From Planctomycetota bacterium (GTDB lineage: Bacteria > Planctomycetota > Phycisphaerae > UBA1845 > PWPN01), in NCBI GenBank assembly GCA_016209665.1, contig JACQVT010000554.1, positions 1 to 8,139 on the forward strand: 8,139 nt of DNA. The letters are read 5' to 3'. The position numbers were made by a program, and so were the translations under genes. Of this stretch, positions 1 to 4,795 are shown in pieces. The first letter of the stretch is position 1; each line of letters starts with the position of its first letter. The notes under the pieces were generated by a model. The model did not search any database, had not been told where the DNA came from, and saw only the letters and a list, made by a program, of their open reading frames with translations.

Positions 1-130
1 GTCCCCACCAGCCTCGACCGCCGGGGGCCACGCAGCAGGAACGTCGCGACGATCATCGCGGCGGTCAGCCCTCCCGAGGCCGCCACCGCAGCCCTCATCG
101 CGTTTTCGGCTCCACTATCGGGCCAGATCA
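1..130 (-). pseudogene. Probable continuation of the glycosyltransferase in a shifted frame, cut by window edge
   Basis: Beyond the TGA at 128-130 the minus strand stays open to the window edge in the -1 frame (codons starting CTG ATC TGG CCC). The translation is 'LIWPDSGAENAMRAAVAAS' and then a hydrophobic helix 'GGLTAAMIVATFLL' followed by a basic 'RGPRRSR' segment. Third codon positions here are almost all G or C, as in the real genes of this window, and helix-then-basic-loop is what follows the RPD helix in this family. One lost base near 128-135 would explain it. Alternatives are a sequencing or assembly error, or a separate gene starting at the ATG at 98, which has no good ribosome site. 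Confidence 0.5.
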
Positions 131-766
131 GGTCAGTCCCGCTGCCACGGGACCACAGAAGATGACGTAGTCCGGCCGGTTGAGCACCAGCATCGCGCAC
201 AACCACGCGACCCCCACGACCGGCACCGGCCGATCCGCCAGCTCTCGCGAGGCCACCCAGCCGAACAGCAGGATCACCAGCAGTGCCGTCAGCGAGGTTT
301 CCAGACCCGATGTCTGGTACTCGACAAATGTCCGTGAACTGAAGAGGGCCAGGAACGCCGCCAGCAGCCAAACCGACCGACCCGGGTATGCCCGCAGGAA
401 CCACGCGAGCGCCGCCACGGCGACAACGGTCAGCGCGAGGCCACAGGCGACGGCCGCCGCGTACGTCGGCATGACGTAGCTGCCCGCAAGCAACAGCAGA
501 AACCACAGCGGGTGCGTGTACCCCTGGACGCGGAAGCCGGGGTTGAACACCGGCCCGTTGCCGGCGTGGACGTTGAGGATGTGCCGAAAGGTGATGAACG
601 CATCGTCGGTCACCCACGCCCGGTACGTCACGAATGCCGCCGCGACACCGGCCAGCAACGCAGCGACGGCCCAGTAGCCGGCATCGGTCGGCGACGACGT
701 TACCGGCAACGGAGACGCATGGTCTGCGCGAGACTCAGACAAGGTTGTCCGGCTTTCAACCGTCAC
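128..766 (-). CDS. GT-C family membrane glycosyltransferase, N-terminal part (interrupted by a probable frameshift)
   Basis: This encodes the first 212 residues of a polytopic membrane protein that probably transfers sugar from a polyprenyl-phosphate donor outside the cytoplasmic membrane. After a polar N-terminus (about 1-30) comes a first membrane helix (31-48). Then follows the hallmark loop 'TDDAFITFRH...GPVFNPG..VQGYTHPLW' (53-88), whose Asp54-Asp55 pair fits the catalytic or metal-binding acidic residues of GT-C enzymes. Further helices follow, with 'TSGLETSL' (152-159) and 'NRPD' (196-199), both typical of the AftB/Rv3805c-like group. Relatives usually run to about 450-600 residues, so this product is much too short; the reading frame stops just after the RPD helix. 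The start is GTG at 766, because an in-frame TGA lies eight codons upstream; no clear Shine-Dalgarno is visible. The substrate cannot be told. It lies downstream of the transporter gene on the same strand, 181 bp away. Confidence 0.75.
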   Translation of the reverse strand: MTVESRTTLSESRADHASPLPVTSSPTDAGYWAVAALLAGVAAAFVTYRAWVTDDAFITFRHILNVHAGNGPVFNPGFRVQGYTHPLWFLLLLAGSYVMPTYAAAVACGLALTVVAVAALAWFLRAYPGRSVWLLAAFLALFSSRTFVEYQTSGLETSLTALLVILLFGWVASRELADRPVPVVGVAWLCAMLVLNRPDYVIFCGPVAAGLT

Positions 767-947
767 GGCAAATGCTGCGGGTACTCAAGCCCAGAACTCG
801 GCATCCCTGGGTCCGTCGCGGGGGGCACCGCGCACATGGGTTCGAGGCAGTCCGAACCGCGACCGTGAGCGAGCGGCCTGCGGAGCCCTCCGTCCTGTCA
901 TGTCAGCGGCGCAACAGTTCACGGCCTGCGCGTGCGGGTGTGTCGAC

Positions 948-2582
948 CTACTGAGCCGGAGCCGCCTGGTACGGCACCTGCCTGCCCCGCAGACCCGCCG
1001 CCGCCAGCACGTAGAACACCACGAAACCGACGACAAAGGAGTAGACCGACGCTGCGTGCCAGCCCGGCAGCACTCCGACCCAAGGATGGTTCAAGATGCC
1101 CACCACGAAGCCCACCAACCATGCCCCGTAGCCGGCAATGCTGACACCCTCCCGGGGCCCGGCCCACCGTCTCCCGGAGAGCAGGTAGTCGGCCGTCATG
1201 GCGCCGATGACGGGGCCAAACGACGCTCCGATCAAACCGAAGAACGGGGCGAGGTTTCCGGCGAAGCCCAGCGCGGCCAGCACGATGCCGATCGTCGCTC
1301 CGGCCATCGTGATGGCCACCCGCGCTTGCGGTCTGGCCAGCATCGTCGAGAGACTGTTTCCGATGATGAACGAGCAGAAGCACGCCGGGGCAATCGAACC
1401 GACCGCAAACAGGAGAAGCATGCTCTTGCTCAACCACGTTGGGGCGATTACGCCGATGGCATCGGAATAGTTGTACGCAACGAGTTGCCCCCAGGTGGCG
1501 CTGCCACTGGCCACCTTGGCCGTCAACGCCGCATGGGCTCCCGCGACCGTGGTGACCGCCAGGCCTCCCGCGAACAGCGTCGCGATCGCAATCCCGACAA
1601 GGCCGCCCATTTGGACGTCCTTGGCATTCCGGTTGTTGCTGCAGAAGTCCGCCCCGCAGGCACCCGCCGTGGCGAAGAAGCCGACGACGAGCTGGACCAT
1701 GAGCAGAAGACCCGCGAGCTTCATTGCGCCCGAAACCATCGAATCCGACTGTTGATCAATGGGGGCGGCGGCGATCGCCTCGGGTGAGGCTGCCTTCGTG
1801 GCCCATTCGCTTCTGGCCGCCCCCCCGGCGTTCTTGACCTCGGCGTCGGTCTGGCCGGCGGCCTTGGCGGCGTTCTCCGCGTTGTCCTGCGCCTCCTGAA
1901 GGAGACTCGCGGCCGCCACGCTGTTTTTCGTCGTCGCCAGCCGGTCATAGTCGCCGACGTGCCGGGCGGCGATGCCGGCACTGATGATGAGCATGGCAAT
2001 CGGCACAATGGGGAAATACGTGGATATCCTGGCCACTACCCCAATCCCCAGTCCGCCCAGGAACGCGAAGAGATACCCCCAGACCACTGCCATCACTACG
2101 AAGACGACACTGAATCCGTTTCCGTGGGCTCCCGGGGGTCCGAACAGGGTGTAGTCATGCTGCCCCAGGCCCAGCGCACCCAACATCAGCTTGGTCGCGA
2201 AGAAGGTCGCGACGCTGTACCAGCCGATCTGGAGGAGACCCATGAAGATGCCGGGGAGAAAGTAGCCGCCCTTGGTCCCAAACGTACTCGTACCCACGAT
2301 GTACAACGGCAGCCCGCTTTTCAGGCCTAGCATGCCCGGGACCAGATAGAAGAAAGCGTGGCTCACCAGCCCGGCCACGAGCAGAGCCAGGAGGCACGTC
2401 CCGAGTCCCGACATGCCGAGGGTACCCGGGCCGTTTGCCGTCCCGGCAAGCTGGTCGTAGAAGGCAATCCACAAGAAGATGCCGGCGTAGGTTTGAGCGG
2501 TGGTTTTGTACCACGGCGCCCGGTTGGTAAGGGGGTTGGGTTTGGCTGACGCGAGATACGCGGGAAGCTGTTCGTTCGCCAT
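948..2582 (-). CDS. NCS1-family nucleobase/cation symporter (cytosine/purine permease-like)
   Basis: This encodes a 544-residue integral membrane transporter of the nucleobase-cation-symport-1 family (CodB, Mhp1 and relatives), which couple import of cytosine, purines, hydantoins or similar compounds to Na+ or H+. About 11-12 hydrophobic helices are visible from residue 42 to 531. Family signs are 'GTSTFGTKGGYFLPG' with 'GLLQIGWYSV' (about 97-124), 'GADFCSNNRNAKDV' after the middle helix (about 311-323), and 'GAMTADYLLSGRR' (about 460-472). The substrate cannot be read from sequence. An odd hydrophilic, Ala/Gln/Asp-rich segment of about 73 residues (about 208-281) sits between two helices, where ordinary members have a short loop. 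The ATG at 2582 is chosen because AAGGAG lies 6 nt upstream; upstream in-frame ATGs (2636, 2588) lack a usable site. No nucleobase catabolic gene is nearby. It lies downstream of arsC on the same strand, 270 bp away. Confidence 0.85.
   Translation of the reverse strand: MANEQLPAYLASAKPNPLTNRAPWYKTTAQTYAGIFLWIAFYDQLAGTANGPGTLGMSGLGTCLLALLVAGLVSHAFFYLVPGMLGLKSGLPLYIVGTSTFGTKGGYFLPGIFMGLLQIGWYSVATFFATKLMLGALGLGQHDYTLFGPPGAHGNGFSVVFVVMAVVWGYLFAFLGGLGIGVVARISTYFPIVPIAMLIISAGIAARHVGDYDRLATTKNSVAAASLLQEAQDNAENAAKAAGQTDAEVKNAGGAARSEWATKAASPEAIAAAPIDQQSDSMVSGAMKLAGLLLMVQLVVGFFATAGACGADFCSNNRNAKDVQMGGLVGIAIATLFAGGLAVTTVAGAHAALTAKVASGSATWGQLVAYNYSDAIGVIAPTWLSKSMLLLFAVGSIAPACFCSFIIGNSLSTMLARPQARVAITMAGATIGIVLAALGFAGNLAPFFGLIGASFGPVIGAMTADYLLSGRRWAGPREGVSIAGYGAWLVGFVVGILNHPWVGVLPGWHAASVYSFVVGFVVFYVLAAAGLRGRQVPYQAAPAQ
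1742..1960 (-). other. Hydrophilic insertion encoded within the NCS1 transporter
   Basis: This stretch encodes roughly residues 208-280 of the transporter: 'HVGDYDRLATTKNS', then Ala/Gln/Glu/Asp-rich sequence ('LLQEAQDNAENAAKAAGQTD'), then 'ASPEAIAAAPIDQQSDS'. It has no membrane helix and probably forms a soluble helical or disordered loop. The reading frame and G/C third positions run through it without a break, so it is part of the gene and not a frameshift artefact. Confidence 0.65.
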
Positions 2583-2588
2583 ATGCAT

Positions 2589-2594
2589 CTCCTT
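2589..2594 (-). promoter_or_regulatory. Shine-Dalgarno deciding the transporter start
   Basis: AAGGAG on the minus strand lies 6 nt before the ATG at 2582. It directly abuts the other candidate ATG at 2588, which rules that codon out. Confidence 0.7.
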
Positions 2595-2710
2595 GTCTGC
2601 TGCGTGTCCAGAGCGATGGGCAGATATGTGACGCACACTGCCTACTGCCGTCGGTCACAAACCGGCGGACATGGTATGACGAGGCGGAGGGAATTGCCAG
2701 AGGGAAGAAA

Positions 2711-2759
2711 GTGAGAAGTGAGAAGTGAGAGGTCAGAAGTGAGAAGTGAGAAATGAGAA
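2711..2759 (+). repeat. Tandem heptamer array, (GTGAGAA)x7, left arm
   Basis: There are seven consecutive 7-bp units: GTGAGAA, GTGAGAA, GTGAGAG, GTCAGAA, GTGAGAA, GTGAGAA, ATGAGAA. The array lies in the spacer between arsC and the transporter gene. It is much richer in A than the surrounding DNA. The heptamer contains TGA, and since 7 is not a multiple of 3 it puts a stop into every reading frame of this strand within 21 bp. Confidence 0.9.
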
Positions 2760-2877
2760 AGGTCCTCTCCCACACCGGTCACCCGGCAGGACGAGGTCCC
2801 GTCGCTCGCCACCACTTTGAGCACTCCGCCTGACGACCACCGCCGGGGCTTCTCACTTCTCACTTCGCACTTCTGAG
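2732..2877. repeat. 146-bp element bounded by 28-bp imperfect inverted repeats
   Basis: The two heptamer arms face each other around 90 bp (2760-2849) that contains no recognisable gene. In RNA the arms could pair into a long stem (25 of 28 positions complementary) between the arsC and transporter messages. The shared irregular unit suggests one arm was copied by inverted duplication. It could instead be a small non-autonomous mobile element, but no target-site duplication is clear. Confidence 0.45.
2850..2877 (-). repeat. Inverted heptamer array, four units, right arm
   Basis: On the minus strand this reads as four units of the same heptamer: CTCAGAA, GTGCGAA, GTGAGAA, GTGAGAA. Aligned with 2732-2759 it matches at 25 of 28 positions, including the unusual TCAGAA unit. 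The arm overlaps the 3' end of arsC and supplies its stop codon at 2853-2855. Confidence 0.85.
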
Positions 2878-3359
2878 TTCGGCTCTGCGATGCCCCGTAC
2901 CGCCGCCCGGCGCTGGGTCTCGTCCATCTCGCCGAGGGGCAAGGCGATCAGTCGCTCGATCCAGCCGCGGGCCTGTTGGGCGACGGCCATCGCGGCGTCG
3001 AGCCGGTCGGCCTCCGATCCGGGCAGGAACGACGGGTCGGGCAGGCTCCAGTGGGCGGTCGCCGGGCGCCCCGGCCACTGCGGGCACGGCTGGCTGGCGG
3101 CGCTGTCGCAGACCGTGATGATCAAGTCCATCGGCTGGTCCGCGAACTCGTCCCAGCTCTTGGAGTACTGGCCCTCTGTCGAGACGCCCAGCCGCCGCAT
3201 GGTCTCGATGGCCAGCGGGTGGACGAAGCCGGCCGGCTGCGAACCGGCGCTGAAGGCCGCGAACCGATCGCCGCCCAGGTGTCGCAACAGGGCCTCGGCC
3301 ATCTGCGACCGGCAGCAGTTTCCCGTACAGACGAACAGCACACGATAAAGAGCGGCCAT
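2853..3359 (-). CDS. arsC: Arsenate reductase, thioredoxin-coupled LMW-phosphatase type
   Basis: This encodes a 168-residue cytosolic enzyme that reduces arsenate to arsenite. The fold is that of low-molecular-weight tyrosine phosphatases. The P-loop 'VCTGNCCRSQMAEA' gives Cys11 as nucleophile and Arg17 (CX5R). 'TVCDSAASQPCPQWPG' supplies Cys84 and Cys92, the likely partners of the redox relay (Cys82/Cys89 in plasmid pI258 ArsC). 'LPDPS' (about 106-110) carries the general-acid Asp. Three cysteines plus the DP motif favour arsenate reductase over a plain tyrosine phosphatase. The ATG at 3359 is preferred over the GTG at 3362 because GGAGGT lies 5 nt before it. No arsR, arsB or acr3 is in the window. 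The last eight or so residues ('NSEVRSEK') are encoded by a heptamer repeat and are not part of the family fold. The gene is divergent from the DHH phosphoesterase gene. Confidence 0.87.
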   Translation of the reverse strand: MAALYRVLFVCTGNCCRSQMAEALLRHLGGDRFAAFSAGSQPAGFVHPLAIETMRRLGVSTEGQYSKSWDEFADQPMDLIITVCDSAASQPCPQWPGRPATAHWSLPDPSFLPGSEADRLDAAMAVAQQARGWIERLIALPLGEMDETQRRAAVRGIAEPNSEVRSEK

Positions 3360-3364
3360 CACTC

Positions 3365-3370
3365 ACCTCC
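3365..3370 (-). promoter_or_regulatory. Shine-Dalgarno of arsC
   Basis: GGAGGT on the minus strand lies 5 nt upstream of the ATG at 3359 and only 2 nt from the alternative GTG at 3362, so the ATG is favoured. Confidence 0.7.
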
Positions 3371-3419
3371 CCGCAAGCCAGCGGCAAGACGGTTTCACGT
3401 CACGTCGCTGTCCCGCCCG

Positions 3420-3487
3420 TGTGGCCCGGCCGCCCTCGGCTGGGCTTGCTCCAGCGCGGAACGCACAGTCGAGGGCGACTGTGCCAC
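3420..3487. repeat. Paired-hairpin repeat (BIME-like), copy 1
   Basis: Two hairpins stand head to head in the divergent spacer. The left has arms 3424-3432 and 3437-3445 around the loop CCCT, with one G-T pair. The right has perfect 9-bp arms 3463-3471 and 3476-3484 around the loop AGGG. GTGGC at 3421 and GCCAC at 3483 also pair across the whole element. Each half is an inverted copy of the same unit of about 25 bp, separated by 17 bp. The units recur at 4704-4770. No coding signal is seen in the rest of the 287-bp spacer (3360-3646), and no convincing -35/-10 pair was recognised. Confidence 0.75.
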
Positions 3488-3646
3488 GCGCCGCTACGCC
3501 CCATCGACGAGGCGAATTCCCCGTCGGGGGGTCGCGCTGCGGTGCCATTCGTGTTACCATACCGCCACCGGGCCGCCCCACCAAATCGGGGCCCCCCGGC
3601 GGGTCGGCGACGATCGTGATTCAGGCATCTTTCGAGGGGCTACAGG

Positions 3647-4669
3647 GTGGATGCCCATGTGTACCAGGAGGCAGGACGGCGGGTTGCCGGCTGGCCGCGG
3701 ACGCTGGTCCTGACGCACCAGCGGCCGGACGCCGACGCCCTCGGTGCGATGGCCGGCATGACCCGCGTCCTGCGGGCGTTGGGCCTTGAGGCCACGGCGT
3801 TCATCTACGACGAGATCGCCCCACGCTATCAGTTTCTGGACGCGATCGGCGATTTCCAGACGTGGCAGCACGGGGAACCCGCCGCCATCGACGGCCGTTT
3901 CGACGGCATTCTGATCCTCGACACGTGCAGTTGGTCGCAACTCGATCCCGTCGCCGACTACCTGCGGGCGAGCCGGCTGCCCAAGGTGGTCCTCGACCAC
4001 CACGCGACGCGGGACGACCTGTCGGTCAACGGCACGGATGATTACTACGCAATCGACTTGACGTCATCGTCCGATTGCGGCCTGGTCTACGAGTGGTGCG
4101 AGGCGATGGGTTGGCCGATCGACGAACCGGCCGGGGAGGCGATCCTGACCGGCATCGCGGGCGACACCGGCTGGTTTCGGTTCTCGAACACCGACGGCCG
4201 AACGCTGCGGGCGGCCGCTGCCCTGCTCGAGCACTGCCAGGTCCGCCCCGAGATCCTGTACGCCCGGCTGTACGCGGCCCATTCGCCGGCCCGGCTGCGG
4301 CTGATGACCCGGATGCTGGAAACTCTTCAGTTTCACGCCGACGGCCGGCTCGCGGTGGTCGAGTTGACCAAGGCGATGTTCGACCAGGCCGGCGCTCGGC
4401 CCGACGACGCCGAGGAGCTGGTCAATATCCCGATGGAGACTCACTCGGTCGTGGTCTGCGTACTGCTGACCGACATGGGCGAGGGCGTCGTGCGGCTCAA
4501 TTTCCGCAGCAAGTCGCCCGAACTCGTGGGCCGGACCGTCGACGTCAGCGCCGTCGCCGGGACGTTCGGCGGGGGGGGACATCATCGAGCCGCCGGCGCC
4601 CGCGTGCCCGGCCGCCTGGACGAGGTACGCGACAGGGCGATCGCGGCCATCACTGAGGCCTTGGAGTAG
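3647..4669 (+). CDS. nrnA: DHH/DHHA1 phosphoesterase, NrnA-like (oligoribonuclease / pAp phosphatase)
   Basis: This encodes a 340-residue cytosolic enzyme of the DHH superfamily. NrnA-type members use two Mn2+ ions to degrade very short RNA oligomers and to dephosphorylate 3'-phosphoadenosine 5'-phosphate. All motifs are present in order: 'THQRPDADALGA' (23-34; His24, Asp28, Asp30), 'LDTCS' (91-95; Asp92), 'LDHHA' (116-120), 'GIAGDTGWFRFSNTD' (169-183; Asp173), and the C-terminal DHHA1 signature 'FGGGGHHRAAGA' (307-318), which binds substrate. Length is normal for the family. The start is GTG at 3647, with AGGGG at 3635-3639 seven nt upstream. The GGGG of the DHHA1 motif is encoded by eight consecutive G bases. 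No operon partner is evident; a hairpin-pair repeat follows the stop. A close DHH paralogue with another small nucleotide substrate is possible, but the single-domain size and DHHA1 motif fit NrnA best. Confidence 0.88.
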   Translation: MDAHVYQEAGRRVAGWPRTLVLTHQRPDADALGAMAGMTRVLRALGLEATAFIYDEIAPRYQFLDAIGDFQTWQHGEPAAIDGRFDGILILDTCSWSQLDPVADYLRASRLPKVVLDHHATRDDLSVNGTDDYYAIDLTSSSDCGLVYEWCEAMGWPIDEPAGEAILTGIAGDTGWFRFSNTDGRTLRAAAALLEHCQVRPEILYARLYAAHSPARLRLMTRMLETLQFHADGRLAVVELTKAMFDQAGARPDDAEELVNIPMETHSVVVCVLLTDMGEGVVRLNFRSKSPELVGRTVDVSAVAGTFGGGGHHRAAGARVPGRLDEVRDRAIAAITEALE

Positions 4670-4703
4670 CGCAACATCGGCCACGCATGGCCGTCTGAAC
4701 CAC

Positions 4704-4770
4704 TGTGGCACAGCCGCCCTCGGCTGTGCATTCGAGCATCGATCACCCAGCCGGAGGCGGCTGGGCCACA
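4704..4770. repeat. Paired-hairpin repeat (BIME-like), copy 2
   Basis: The architecture is that of the element at 3420-3487. The left hairpin has perfect 9-bp arms (4708-4716 and 4721-4729) with loop CCCT; the right has perfect 8-bp arms (4746-4753 and 4758-4765) with loop GAGG. TGTGG at 4704 and CCACA at 4766 pair across the element. The 16-bp middle (4730-4745) is unrelated to that of copy 1. It fills most of the 126-bp spacer and ends 12 bp before the ribosome site of the next gene. It could act as a terminator for the DHH gene or as 5'-leader structure, but there is no T-tract. Confidence 0.78.
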
Positions 4771-4782
4771 CGCCTGCATGGC

Positions 4783-4788
4783 AAAGGA
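4783..4788 (+). promoter_or_regulatory. Shine-Dalgarno deciding the start of the large secreted protein
   Basis: AAAGGA lies 7 nt upstream of the ATG at 4796. It falls inside the longer reading frame that would begin at the ATG at 4778, so the shorter start, which also opens directly with a signal peptide, is preferred. Confidence 0.65.
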
Positions 4789-4795
4789 TAGCGAC

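Noticed and set aside
839..858. GGTTCG / CGAACC hairpin in the 767-947 spacer, considered as a tRNA T-arm or terminator
   Set aside because: The stem is only 6 bp, no acceptor or anticodon arms could be drawn around it, and no T-tract follows on either strand.
900..1787. Plus-strand open frame of 295 codons opposite the transporter gene
   Set aside because: The translation is rich in Arg, Gly, Gln and His without family motifs and lies entirely antisense to a well-supported membrane protein; long antisense frames are expected at this GC content.
2583..2636. N-terminal extension of the transporter from ATG 2636 or 2588
   Set aside because: A good AAGGAG sits 6 nt before ATG 2582, while the extension is polar, lacks its own ribosome site and does not look like the family.
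2155..2775. Minus-strand frame whose start is made of 'LISHFSLLTSHFSLLT' repeats
   Set aside because: The repetitive N-terminus is only the heptamer array translated, and the rest overlaps the transporter gene in another frame.
2711..2877. Possible CRISPR array
   Set aside because: The repeats are contiguous 7-bp units without spacers, and no cas gene is present.
4778..4795. Upstream ATG giving six extra residues on the large secreted protein
   Set aside because: The ribosome site AAAGGA lies inside this extension, and starting at 4796 gives a standard signal peptide.
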